DNA of 64,000 bases. It comes from Pontederia crassipes (taxonomy: Eukaryota; Streptophyta; Magnoliopsida; Commelinales; Pontederiaceae). Below, piece after piece: positions 10,675-22,600 of the stretch. How positions within the stretch are numbered: position 1 is the stretch's first letter; each line of letters opens with the position of its first letter. A program made the translations under genes and the position numbers. The notes below the pieces were generated by a model. The model was not told where the DNA came from and did not search any database. It was given only the letters and a program-made list of their open reading frames with translations. The stretch is taken from positions 21,898,501 through 21,962,500 of the forward strand of contig CM060197.1 in NCBI GenBank assembly GCA_030549335.1, given 5' to 3'.

Positions 10675-12066
10675 ATGGCTGCCGATCGCGCTGCTGCGGG
10701 CTCGCGCACTGCGGGCTCCCGCACCGCGGCCGCCGCCGGCCCCTCCGCCCCACGTCCCCCGGCCAAGCGCAAGCGGTCTGCTCGCTATCCGGTCCTTCCT
10801 CAACCACTGCCTCCTCCTCCTCCTCGTTCTGAGCGACAGTTGGACTTGAGCGCTGATGTCTTGGAGGCTGCAAAATGCCTCTTGATGATTTCTGAATCTC
10901 AGTCGCAACCGCCGTCCCTGGCCTCCTCCCTCAGTGGAGAGGACGGCGTCGTCCGGTGCTCGCCCTCGTTCCCTCCACCGCCGGCTTCTGGATCCTCCTC
11001 TGATAGCATCGAAAACGTTGCGGAGCCTGCGTCCACTTCCACGACGCCGCCGGTTCCGGTTCTCGCTCCTGCGACGCCTCCGGTTTCCAACGACGAGTCG
11101 GAGTCGGGTCTCACCCAGGAGCCGTTGGCGTTGGCGTTGCCGTTCGCCGCTCCGGAATCGTTGCCTGTTGCGGCCACTTCGTTGGTGCCGGTGACGGTGG
11201 CGGTGCCTCTTCGTACCCTCCCTCCGGCGCCTGTTCCGTCACAAGAACAGGACCCCGCCGCTGCAGCGACCGTTCTGCCACAAGTCAAGGACCCCGCTCC
11301 TGCCAATGTCTCGGAGTCAGCTCTCGCCCTGGTGCCGTTGACGTTGGCGTTTGCCGCTCCAGAGTCCGTGCTCGTTGCGGCGACTTCGTCGGTGTCATTG
11401 ACGGTGACGGTGCCTCTTTCCACCGTGGCCCCGGCTCCTGTTTCGTCACAAGCACAGGCCCCCGCCCCGGTTCCGTCGATTTCGTCACAAGTTCGGAATC
11501 CCGCGTCCGCATCCTTCACTTGCGCCCGGTGCGGCAAGGGTTTCCAAACCTACCAGGCACTCGGCGGCCACATGACCTGCCACCGCAAAACCCCCAACGG
11601 CAGCGCGTCCGTCGAAGATGGGCAAGCCGCCAGGGCCGACGCTGCCGGCCCAGCTGCTAGCGGCGGGGGAACGCATCAGTGCAAGACTTGCCACAGGACA
11701 TTCTCCACAGGACAAGCTCTCGGCGGTCACATGAGGCTCCACTACACTGGCGTCATCGGCGCCGGTAAATCCGTTCCGGTATACTCATCGGTCGCCTCAG
11801 CTGCGTCGAAGACGGACACGCCGAGTTCGTCCGTGCAGCCTACAAACCGGAACTTCGACCTGAACGTTTCTCCGGTACCGGCGGACGTCGACGGCCATCC
11901 GCAACCTTTCTCCCCTACTCCGGCGACGAGGGAGTACGAAGAGCCAAAGACGGCTGCTCCGGCGCATGAGGATGGTGCCTCCAGCCCGCCGGCACCGTCC
12001 AGCAAGAGGCCGCGCCTTGAGTTCGGCGGCCCGCCGGTGCAATACGATTTTTATCAATTCTTTTGA
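10675..12066 (+). CDS. C2H2 zinc-finger protein with two QALGGH fingers and an EAR motif (paralogue 1)
   Basis: A single-exon 463-residue protein. The start is the first in-frame ATG after the TATA box; an upstream extension has only non-ATG starts. Order: Ala-rich N-terminus, basic K-R-K-R-S-A-R (likely nuclear signal), long Pro/Ala/Val-rich linker, finger 1 (C283, C286, H299, H303), finger 2 (C336, C339, H352, H356), both with QALGGH, then F-D-L-N-V at 394-398, an EAR (DLN) repression motif. This layout is that of the plant C1-2i/ZAT family: nuclear DNA-binding repressors acting through TOPLESS-type co-repressors. It is longer than most ZAT proteins because of the linker, which holds a duplicated A-P-E-S-L/V-x-V-A-A-T-S module. 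It is GC-rich relative to its surroundings. Target genes cannot be told from sequence. Confidence 0.9.
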   Translation: MAADRAAAGSRTAGSRTAAAAGPSAPRPPAKRKRSARYPVLPQPLPPPPPRSERQLDLSADVLEAAKCLLMISESQSQPPSLASSLSGEDGVVRCSPSFPPPPASGSSSDSIENVAEPASTSTTPPVPVLAPATPPVSNDESESGLTQEPLALALPFAAPESLPVAATSLVPVTVAVPLRTLPPAPVPSQEQDPAAAATVLPQVKDPAPANVSESALALVPLTLAFAAPESVLVAATSSVSLTVTVPLSTVAPAPVSSQAQAPAPVPSISSQVRNPASASFTCARCGKGFQTYQALGGHMTCHRKTPNGSASVEDGQAARADAAGPAASGGGTHQCKTCHRTFSTGQALGGHMRLHYTGVIGAGKSVPVYSSVASAASKTDTPSSSVQPTNRNFDLNVSPVPADVDGHPQPFSPTPATREYEEPKTAAPAHEDGASSPPAPSSKRPRLEFGGPPVQYDFYQFF

Positions 12067-12708
12067 TCGATTAATAGAATATATTATTTCTTTTTGTTGT
12101 TATTATTAGCCACTGGAGAGGTATACTGCTCCTAATTAATTTAACCCTAATTATTATCGATATGGTTGTGTTGACAGGATGAGGATTAGGGTTGTTATGA
12201 CTTGAGCTGCGGATTTAAGGGCAAGAAGTGGGATAATATTAAAAATAAATTAATATAAATACATAATAATAAGTGATAAAGTGATATTATTAATTCGATT
12301 ATTAATTAAGAAAACTTATACTGATGATTTTTTTTCTATTTACTTTGGAAATTTGGTGCGCTTAATTAACTTAGTTTTACATCGAACAAGGGAAAAACAA
12401 GATAATTTTTTTTTAAAACAAGGGGAATAACGATTTTATTTCAACCTTTTCCAATTTCTTTGTCTTATCTCTAATAGAGGATAAATAATTGTTACTATAT
12501 ACAATTGATATATCATTAAGTTCCCTGGTGTTATTTATTCGACTTCAATAATTAAGTGATCATAATCACAAAATTACGATATATTGATTTATGTTAGTTA
12601 TTATTATATATTCACTATTTGAATGGAATCAAATTTCCATAATGAACAATTTATAATAGGAAACCTTTCACGTATAGCTAGCTTCTCATGACACAATCAA
12701 AATATAAG

Positions 12709-12761
<53 letters not shown>

Positions 12762-13556
12762 TATAATGAAGTAGAAAGTATTAAAGTTCAAAATCGTTGA
12801 AGATATTTTTTTAACGAGCTTATATATTTTATCGAATTCTAATACAAATTAGATTGACGATTACAATTTAGATTTTTTTTTAACTTTTTGAAAATATAAA
12901 AAGTTTAAGCTAAGTTTACAACCAAAACAACAGTTTAATTTTTTAATTATTCAATCAACTTTAAATACAAAAAGAGCACAAATCCAGAAACGGTTTCAAT
13001 TTTTTTTAACCCTAGACATCATCTGTTTTTATTTGGGTTTTTTTTAATGCCGACTCAGATGGCCGTCTCTCTAATTAATTCGGCTAATTAGCATGATGTG
13101 GTTTTAGTGCTCATGATCCACAGCCTACAAATAGAACATAAATAAAAACATAGCGGTTAAAATATGTCCAAAAACAAAAAAAAAATGATGTACAGTTTAT
13201 AATAAAAAAATAAAAAAAATGGTGAAGTAATTTTCTTTTGTTTCAGTCCTACATAATATCAGTAATTAAAATATGACACATAATTTTAGATCATGACACT
13301 GATATAAAAATTTCTTTTGCCGCACAACACACAAAATTTGTTGACAACAAAAAAAAAATTTAAAATATAATAAGCGATAATCTACTTTTTGTTTATCTGC
13401 TTTACTTTATTTTATCTTTATCGCCAATTCTACTTCCGTAACAAAATTAGTGATAAGATTTATTTTTTATAAACAAAAGATATAAGATAACAAGTGACAA
13501 GTTTAAATACATTTAATGACATCATTTAGAGCTTGTATTTTTTTTACAACATATAT

Positions 13557-13596
<40 letters not shown>

Positions 13597-13632
13597 TTTA
13601 AATTGAGGTATTTACAATATCTAAGGAACATG
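12067..13632. other. AT-rich spacer between the zinc-finger paralogues
   Basis: No gene. It contains AT dinucleotide microsatellites at about 12710-12751 and 13558-13593. The rest is low-complexity AT-rich sequence. Confidence 0.6.
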
Positions 13633-13687
13633 TTTGTAAGGAAAGATTCAGTAGTTAGTTAACTAACGGATTTGTAAGGAAAGATTC
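13633..13687 (+). promoter_or_regulatory. Direct repeats flanking a palindrome upstream of zinc-finger gene 2
   Basis: A 17-bp sequence TTTGTAAGGAAAGATTC occurs at 13633-13649 and again at 13671-13687. Between them is a perfect 14-bp palindrome GTTAGTTAACTAAC (13654-13667) containing AACTAAC/GTTAGTT, which resembles plant R2R3-MYB sites. It lies about 235-290 bp upstream of the ATG. The regulatory role is inferred. Confidence 0.45.
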
Positions 13688-13921
13688 TGTTCAAAAACAA
13701 AATCTTTCTAATGTGAGTTACACTCCGAGTTTGATCTAAAACTCCACCTCCTTGTCTTCCGCTATTTTTGCTTTGTCTCTTAATCGTATTCGACCTCTCT
13801 ACGATCTTGGACTCCGACTACAAAATCCTCCTGCGCCGCCTCCTCCTCCTCCTCCTCCTCCTGCGTGCTATTTACAGCGTCCGGTCTCCCACAAGCCTCT
13901 GCAATCTCCCGTTTGCTTGCC

Positions 13922-15631
13922 ATGGCAGTCGCCAACGTCGTTGTGGACACGCACACTGCGCCGGCCGCCGGCGCCTCCGCCTCGCGCCCGATGACGACCA
14001 GACGCAAACGCTCCGCCCGCCGTCCGGTTCCTCCTCCTCCTCCTCCTCCTCCTCCTCCTCCGCCGCCGCCGCCGCCGCGGTCGGAGCAAAAGCGGGACTC
14101 GAGCAGTGAAGCCTTGGGGGAAGCAATATGCCCGACCAAGGGCAAGCGTTCTAGTCGCCGGCGCGCTCTTCTTCGTCATCCTCCTCCTCCTCTTGAGCGA
14201 AGGTTGGACACGAGCAGTCAAGAAGACGATAATGAAATGAAGCAGGGCGCGAAGTGCCTCTTCATGATGACATATAGGAATAAGTTCAAGCATGATCGCC
14301 GTAAGCATCCGGTGACTGCCATGCCGCCGACCCCGGCCTCCCCCCTCCGTGGAGACGACGACTGTCTTCCTCTTCCTCCTCCTCCTGAGATAAAATGGGA
14401 CTTCAGCCGTGATGCTCTCAGGTCCGCACAATGCCTCATGGCGATCGCTCCATATGTGTCTCCGGCGGCAGTGGAGGTGCCGACCTCGAACTCCCCCCTC
14501 TGTGGAGAGGACGCCGCCGTCGCGGGGGGTTCTCCCTCGCTCCCTCCGCCGCCAGCTGCCGGACCCTCCTCTGATGGCGTCGAAATCGTTGCAGACCCTG
14601 GGTTCACGTCCACGGCGCCGCCGGTTCTGGTTCCTGAGTCGTTGCCGGTTTCCAACTCAGCTCTCGCCCAGGAGCATGTGACGTTGCCGGTTGCCGCTCT
14701 GCAGCTGTTGCCCGTCGCCGTTACTTCGTTGGTGCCGGTGCCAGTGCCTCTCTCAACCTACGCCCCGGCGCCTGTTTCTTCACAATCTGATGCCGTCGGG
14801 ACCACAGAATGCCTCAGGATGATCGTTTCGTGTACGTCTCCGGTGGCTGCTAACCAGCCGGCCTCGGCCTCCTCCCTTTGTGGAGAGGACGATGCCCGGC
14901 GCTCTCCCTCAATCCCTCCGCCGCCGACCGCCGGACCCTCCTCTGATAACATGGAAAACGTTACAGGGCCTGCGTTCACGTCCACTGCGCCGACAGTTCT
15001 GGTTCTTGGTGACGAGTCGTTGCCCGCCCGGGCCACGACCCCCGTGGCCGTTCGGCGGCAGGTGCCGAATCACGTCTCCGCCGCTGCCAGGCCGCCGGTT
15101 TCTTCTTCACAAGCACGGAATCCCGCGTCCGCATCCTTCGCGTGCTCACAGTGCGGCGAGGCGTTTCACTCCTACCAGGCACTCGGCGGCCACAAGACCA
15201 GACACCGCAAACCCGGAGAACACGGGCAAGCCGCCAGGGTCGTCGCTGCCGGCAGCGGGGGGACACACCAGTGCAAGACTTGCGACAAGACGTTCTCCAC
15301 AGGACAAGCTCTCGGCGGGCACATGAGGCTCCATTTCAACGGCACCATCGGCGCCGGTAAAGCCACCACCGTGGACTCATCTAAGGATACGCAGAGTTCG
15401 TCGTCCCTGCCGCCTGCAACGCGGGGATTCGACCTGAATATTGCTCTGGAACCGATGGACGACAACCAGTGTCAACCTGGCGCCTTTGCTCCGGCGAGGG
15501 GGGCGTACGAAGAGCCACCGACGGCTGCTCCGGCGTCCGAGGATGACGCACTAAGCTCGCCGGCGCCGTCCAACAAGAGGCCGCGTCTTGAATTCACCCC
15601 GGCGAAACACGATTTGCTCAAATTTCTTTGA
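13922..15631 (+). CDS. C2H2 zinc-finger protein with two QALGGH fingers and an EAR motif (paralogue 2)
   Basis: A single-exon 569-residue protein starting at ATG 13922, in the same sequence setting as its paralogue. It has a basic R-R-K-R-S-A-R-R, a 16-proline run coded by CCT/CCG repeats (about residues 37-52), a long low-complexity linker, finger 1 (C408, C411, H424, H428), finger 2 (C451, C454, H467, H471), both QALGGH, and an EAR motif F-D-L-N-I (503-507). The C-terminal S-N-K-R-P-R-L-E-F is shared with paralogue 1. A module holding S-L-C-G-E-D, S-I/L-P-P-P-P and G-P-S-S-D occurs twice here and once in paralogue 1, so the 106-residue size difference comes partly from module gain. Role as for paralogue 1: nuclear DNA-binding protein, probably a repressor. 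Both fingers have all zinc ligands. Confidence 0.9.
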   Translation: MAVANVVVDTHTAPAAGASASRPMTTRRKRSARRPVPPPPPPPPPPPPPPPPRSEQKRDSSSEALGEAICPTKGKRSSRRRALLRHPPPPLERRLDTSSQEDDNEMKQGAKCLFMMTYRNKFKHDRRKHPVTAMPPTPASPLRGDDDCLPLPPPPEIKWDFSRDALRSAQCLMAIAPYVSPAAVEVPTSNSPLCGEDAAVAGGSPSLPPPPAAGPSSDGVEIVADPGFTSTAPPVLVPESLPVSNSALAQEHVTLPVAALQLLPVAVTSLVPVPVPLSTYAPAPVSSQSDAVGTTECLRMIVSCTSPVAANQPASASSLCGEDDARRSPSIPPPPTAGPSSDNMENVTGPAFTSTAPTVLVLGDESLPARATTPVAVRRQVPNHVSAAARPPVSSSQARNPASASFACSQCGEAFHSYQALGGHKTRHRKPGEHGQAARVVAAGSGGTHQCKTCDKTFSTGQALGGHMRLHFNGTIGAGKATTVDSSKDTQSSSSLPPATRGFDLNIALEPMDDNQCQPGAFAPARGAYEEPPTAAPASEDDALSSPAPSNKRPRLEFTPAKHDLLKFL

Positions 15632-16167
15632 TTGATTAATTGTTTTAATTTTGAACAATTTATTGTCGGCGAGACGTATTTTTCTTTCTTCAGAGTTTGT
15701 TTCCTGTGAAGAAAAAAATACATGGAAGTTTTGTTAAGGGCGATGGATTTTAATTCGTCCCGGAAACGAAGGCATTTGTCTTTTTTATTTGCCATTCATG
15801 TTACTGCCGAGTGTTAATATAATATAATATAATATACTGCTGCTTAGTTGAAAATATTTCTATTTGGACTTTTCCATGTCAGGTGAAGCGATTTTATTAT
15901 ATAGTGCGATTTTATTACACAATGCGTATAATCACTCTGTAATTCACACACATATATATATACTATATCCAAAATTTTGAAAGAAAGAAAATGAGGAAAC
16001 GTGAGAGTTTGGACAGTTAGGATTAGGGAATGAATGAGGGTTAGAATTTTATCGTATTATACTCTTTTTTGCTTGAATTTCTTCTGACGATGATTTTCTT
16101 TGCTTATAAATATTTTTTTTTTGTTCACATTAATTAAGATAATTTTACCACGTTATTCTCTTCTATT
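15632..16167. other. Intergenic DNA
   Basis: Probable 3' flank of zinc-finger gene 2. A short (ATAAT)n-type repeat lies at about 15815-15834. No gene seen. Confidence 0.5.
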
Positions 16168-16983
16168 TAGGCTTGAGCAAACTCAGGATCGGGTCCAAGT
16201 CCAAGTGGATCCAATCTCGACCCGACTTATGTCGGAGTCAGAATTTTTTTGACCCAGTATCGGACTCGGTCGGGTTCGGGATCGGGTTAGACCCGACAAT
16301 CCAAGAAATTGACTAGGATTACGGCCGAGAATTAGAAAGGGGAGGCGATCGGGGATTGGGTGCCCGGACGTCGGGTTGGGCCGTCTGGCGGAGGTTCGGT
16401 GAACAGCGCACCTCAAAAAGAAGAAGTCAAGAGAGACCGCACGGCTGTCCAAGGGGACTCGAGCCGTTGTCTAGCGAGTAGTCCAACATCAGAGAAAACC
16501 ACCAACAATGCGAGTAGTCCGACACCATAGAGGCAGATAACCCTGCTCGCGGCCTATTGGCCTTGCACAGAGAGTGAGAGAAAGAGGAAGAGAAGGAGAA
16601 GAAGAGAAAGAGAAATCATAAAACGTGAGAGAGGGAAAGCAAGAGAGAACTTGACAACCTAGCAGCGGCAACACAGCGGCGGCGGGCCAACAGCGATGGC
16701 ACTCGTGTCCGGTGTCAATTCTAGCAGCGGCAAGCAGACGGCGACGACACGTGTGTCTGGTGTCGACTCTAGCAGCAACAACGATTCAATCTAGAGATTT
16801 AGGGAAGAGCGTCCAGCATCGATTGTAACATGGTAATGGGTGATAGGTCACGGAGGCACGTTGATTAATGGGTTATAACTTATAAAATGGATATATTACT
16901 CGGGCCGGGTCCCGGGTCGAGTTTCCAAACTTTGGATCCGATCCAGGCTCAGAACCCGTCGACCCGAAATGTGCTCAGTCCTA
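16168..16983. mobile_element. hAT-like non-autonomous element, 816 bp
   Basis: Ends read TAGGCTTGAGCA and, complemented, TAGGACTGAGCA. Inside the ends are inverted GGGTC/GACCC-rich segments (about 16180-16300 and 16900-16970). The flanking 8-mers CTTCTATT (16160-16167) and CTATTATT (16984-16991) agree at six of eight positions, a possible aged hAT target duplication. The interior has purine-rich sequence and short direct repeats (GCGAGTAGTCC at about 16475 and 16510; an AGCAGC-containing unit at 16660-16780) but no coding domain. Confidence 0.6.
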
Positions 16984-16991
16984 CTATTATT

Positions 16992-19660
16992 TCTCTACTT
17001 AATTGTCTTGATTATTCATCGATCTTCAGTGCAATATTTCCAACAATATATATTCATATATATATATATATATATTCTACTCCTAATAAATTTTAATGCT
17101 AATTGTATAAATATATAATATACAAATTTGGACTGTCCAACTTATGTTACAGGCACGATTTTGCATTGTTTTGTGTCATAACTTTTTGGAAAAAATAAAT
17201 ATACAAAGGAAAGAAAAAAGAATAATCATATCATATATTTTTTATCTAATAGTTTTGAATAGAATTTTATCTTACTGATTATCACAAAAGAAAGCGCAAA
17301 GACTTTTTTTTTCTACTTTCGCTATCTTGAAAAAAGTAAATCTCGGTAAAATTAAAAGATAAATTACAATCAGACAAAAAGAAAAAATAATTTCAATCAA
17401 ATTAAATGAAAAAATGATAAATTTCAATTAATTCAAGAGACTAACTCATGGATACACCCACATAAGTAACCAACAAACATATGTTTTTATTCTTCATCTA
17501 CTTCAAGATATAATTAAGCACAAGATAACTCGTAGCTCCATTTGAAGCTATGTCACTAAACAATCCAAAGTTCACAGTACTGTTATTCATAAATAAAAAT
17601 AATTTACTAATTTATTGAATAATTTCCATACCTTTAACCTGATTTCTTTTAATTATTATTATATTGATTTTATTTTAGAACACGTTTTCGTTTATGAAAA
17701 GTTTTTAAATACGAAAAACACAAGCTAAAAAACATATTTCAAGTTTGTGGATCATATTATATTATCACTAGTATGATTAAATAATACGGCATTTATTTCT
17801 CAAGTAAACATAAATAACATATTAAACTATAATTTAAATAAGAAAAATCAATTAACAAAACAAATAAGTTAGCTTGCCGATTGTATTTTTTATTTAAGAT
17901 AAAGTTATTAGTTAGTTTGTTCAATCTTTCAAACACCCATGACAGCTGCCAATTTTGATGGCAACAAATAAATCTTGACAAATTATCCATTTTCTAAAAT
18001 TACGTTCTTTTATAAGAAAATAATATCTTTATCTTTATCTTCTCAGTTTATAAATTAGATCATTTATAAATGATAATCACGGCTCTTGACATTACTTATA
18101 CACACTTTTTTTTTACTTCCTTCTTTGATTATACACAATCATTATGTCATCAAAATTTAAAGGATTGTTTAGTCAGCCGAAAATAAAAAATATGGAAAGT
18201 AGTTTGCTACAGATGAAGAGTATATGATTATTTACATTTACCGAATATATTTTTGTTATGATTTTGATATGTGTAATTAAGATTCTGTAATGCGAATTCT
18301 GATATTTGGTTGAAATTTGGAATATTACATAAGTGATTAGCCACGAAAAAAAATTCAATTTATTATGGAAATATCAATTATTTATTAATATGTAAATTCG
18401 TCTAGTGTTTTATTATACTGTTATATTTTGTTGTTTTAATATTTTATATAATGAGTATGTTTATAATATGATATTTTTATGATTATTTATTTTTCTTTAT
18501 TTTATTAGTTTTAGCACATTTAATATTGTTACTTATTACCTTCATATTTTATTTGTTGAAAAATAATTTGTTTTTGTTAACATGGTACTTAGTTGCTTTT
18601 TATGTATTATTTTTCTTATAACTCGTTTATTATTATTTTCCCTTTTGAAAGACAAAAAAGGCAAGATGTTATTTTTTTCCCAATGTATTTTATTGGTTAG
18701 CTAAATTTTAAATTCCATTATTATGTAGCTATGTTTTTTAATTTTTTATGTTAAGTTGTTTTCTTATTCTTCAATATTTTATCATTCAAGGGTAAAAAAA
18801 TAATAAATAGAAAAAAGAATATGCCAAGAAAATGGTTTGAATATTTGGTAGTTGGTAGAAAATATTGGAAAAGCCCAAACAAAAGCAAATGATCAATATT
18901 TTAAAGTTTAAAGGTTACTTGATAGTTTATAAAAGATGAAGAAAAAAAGAGAGTCATGTTTCGTCTTAAAAATCATAATTTAAATCAACTTAATATCATA
19001 AGAAGTCCTCTTGCTATCAGAACAGTAATGACCTACTGAAATCGAATTGAGGTTAACTTCAAAATTAAAATTGTAAGATGTTAATTTTTGAGATGGATAT
19101 TTGTCATTGCAAGGAACCAAATTTTTTATAAAGGAAAAAAAGAAGAAAAGAGGGAGAAAAACGTTTACCATCATGACAGTTCGATTGATTCATTCATGAA
19201 AAAAGAAAGTTCCAAGAGTTGTTTAAGCACAAAGATATATAAATTGATATCAATATCGCTCATATATAAATTAAAAATAGGAGGCACCTGTGTATGGCAT
19301 ACACATTTGAAAACCAACACAAACTAGCCAGAAGAGGCTGATTCTTTTGGCTTAAACAAAAATAGAGGATTAACATGCGATTACATATTTACAAAAGCTT
19401 GTTGCAATTGACATGAGATATAGGCATTCTGTATAAAGAGTGAGGGAAAATGGCGCTATCGTGGTGATGCATACAAAAAAAAAATTGCATGAACCGGCCA
19501 CCTCCGTTTGAGATGGAGAAGAACAAGCAGAAATAGAGCACACGCCGAACACCCAACAAAACAAAATCCGTCATGCTTTATTTCTTCTGTTTGTTCTCCA
19601 GTTAGAGAGTGAAACGTCGGTGTGATGTTAGCGATCACGAAGATGGTCAGAAAACAGGTT
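16992..19660. other. AT-rich intergenic DNA
   Basis: No gene recognised on either strand. It holds a short AT microsatellite near 17050-17072. The part nearest 19660 is the probable 3' UTR/flank of the QWRF gene. Confidence 0.5.
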
Positions 19661-22600
19661 CTATATTTGCATCCGGGTGGGTTTTCTTTTCAGTTGTATT
19701 GCATGGCCTTGTAGACTGCACATGGTTACCTGTTACATTCAGTTTTGGAGTTAAATAAGGTTACACAATGCCGAACAGGAAAGTGTTCAAATCGGAATCA
19801 AGAGGCATACATGCATAGCTGCCACTGTGGACAAGAGATCTCTGGATTGGTTGAGTAATGCTCGTTCCTGGGTAGACACTTTAGTGATTTCTTCTACCAG
19901 GGAATTTGTTCCTTCTACCTGTGAAAGGAGCATTTTAATGTTAATAGTGTATGGCATTGTGGTCGACCACATATGATTGCATCAGAAAGCAAAGTTAATC
20001 AAACTCGTATAAATGAGTTAACAAAAGTCAGTTAATGTAAAAAACAACAGAATCAACCTATTTAAATCTATAGGAAATTAAGACAAATGATTCTACGGAT
20101 GTTTTACATATATACATGCATATGATCACAGAGTGTGATTTGGAGAGCTCAATGGACACCACCCAATGTTTTACATATATACCTTCTTAAAGCTGCAGGC
20201 CTAGGACTTTCTGGCCAATTATATGAAACAAAAAGAATTGTTGACTCCCTCACTGACAATGAAGGAAAATTTCCAACATCTCTGACTTATATTTCTTTCT
20301 ACAAAATAAAAAATACTTTAATAACTCCAGTCGTTGTTTTTTCCCTTCTTATCCTTTCAAAAGGAGAAGTTCCAAGTAAGCTGAATGTATCAACACTGTA
20401 GAACATAATGACATGAACCATGTTGACACGCGAGGCTTCAAAAGATTTAACATGCTCAACTTCAACTCTACAAGCAAGCTTCCTGCAATAGTTGCAGGCC
20501 TTGGATGCAATATTATAAATCACCATTGCTGACACATGTTATTCTTCAGAAATCATCAAGATGACATTAACCATATTGCATGCGCCCTTTATAGACAACA
20601 CACGACTGGTAGATGTGTAACTTCCCCATCTCCAACTCAAAAGTATCAGTTTCCGATGCAATAGCCGCTGACCTTGGATGCAATCTTACAAGCCACCATT
20701 GCTGGTCCATGTTATTGCTCATAAACCAGAAACAAATTCCAATGGCTGATTTTCCAATTGCATTTAGAGGTAAGAATTTTTATCTAGTTTCTACCCGAAA
20801 TTTTGGAGTACTTGGCCACATGGTCATTTCATATGGCACAAGGTGACCAATGCATTGTTACTCAATCATAGGGCTTCCACTATCTTTATTTTTTTTCTTT
20901 TTCTTTATCATTATTTTTTTTTTTGAGAAGATATAGAGCTTCCACTATCTCTCATGGTTTTAGTGAAGTCCTAGAAATTCTGCTATGAGCAACTTCCGGA
21001 TCCCAATACTAAGCTGTATATGTTGCATCACCTTGCTTTCTTGTCCTTTGGTGGATTTACTCAACACCCTCCATCACCTTGACTCTGATGCCATTGTTAT
21101 GCGATGATTTCTGCTTCCTCTTGTGTGCATCCTCCAGACATCCAACACCTACATCTAGGGTTGACCCAGTGAACATGATGATCTGACCTGACATTGATTA
21201 GGTCAGGTACATGTTGAAAATTCAAAGCCGATCGTCATTGAAGACACGTATTATTTTAATTTTGAATACCTTTTTTGAAAATTTTAACTTCATACTTTAG
21301 CATCTGTTATTATTTTATTACTTTGTATTTATGTTCTATCTTTTTCCGGTTTATATATAATTTTCTATTATACTTTTGTATGAGAAAAATATAAAAATCT
21401 ATACTGGGGTATGGCCTATGATCCAACCCAATCTATATAGGTTTGGGTTGGGTCGGGACTGAAATTGTTTTTGCAGAACTGACCCAACCACCAGTTGGTT
21501 CGGCTAGTTTGAGTCAGGTTCAGACCCAACCCCACCCATTAACATCCCTGCGACATCCTCTCCTTCTGCCTTCTCAAGCTACTCAATGATGACTGATTTC
21601 ACACGTCAGCACATATCTGCAATATCTGTATCTGATCCATTCTTTGCCTCTTCTGTGCATGTATCATATTCACCACTTTCTTTAGTCTACGACCTATTGT
21701 GATCCTGCCATGTGTCACATTCACCATTTTCTTTAGTCTACATCTTCCATCATGACTGAGAACAATCCCCTATGTAATGCTCAATGAATATTTGGATGAA
21801 GGAAGGTGAAAGAAAGAAAAAAGAAAACAGGGAAAAGGAAAACATGACTATGCCATGAGGCATAAGCACAAAGAAACTTTGCATAACCCATAGACAGAAG
21901 CAAGTTGATGGTGATCTTGGATCAAATGTTAGACGTCACATTTTAATGTCTATGTCATTAAAGCAAATTTCAAAATTTTCATTTGCCCATTCTATAAAGA
22001 ATTAAATTCTTAATTACTTTGAATGATCAACACAAATCTAGTTTTAGTATGACTACTTGTTTTGAAGCTTATAGGGATGTTAGAAAACAAACATCCTGTA
22101 ACTTGAAAAATTAGCTCATTGTCCTGATATTTACTTAAACTCCGGCAAGATTTTATTTTGTTTACGAGCTTGAATAACTAAAGCAAGAAACTAAACAAAG
22201 GAGTATATAATAAAAAGGAATATGCAACAATGAATGCCTTAGAGATACAAACTTTTGTTGATAGACAGCAAATGGAGAACGCCATTGCTTGCATAACATC
22301 TACTGCTGAGCTAACAGCATCTTTCACTTTCTGGATTTCTGCCTGTTGAAGAGAAATAAACAAGCAGAGAAAATAAGAGAACAATTTCACCACTTTATAA
22401 AGCTTGAATGACATCATCACATCATGACTCAAGGTTAATCTGTATGAAGCACAAACCTTTGCTCCACCACCAACTGGAAGACGAAGTATACTAGCTTTCA
22501 ATGCTTCAGTTGCTGCTGATAGCGAGTTTGAATGCTCACGCTCTATCAAAGACCATTCCTCCAAGTATCTCATCTATAATTAATTTTCAGGTGTCAAATT

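Noticed and set aside
10899-11537. Open frame antisense to zinc-finger gene 1 (and similar ones antisense to gene 2)
   Set aside because: Shadow of a GC-rich, Pro/Ala/Val-rich coding region; no domain and composition mirrors the sense gene.
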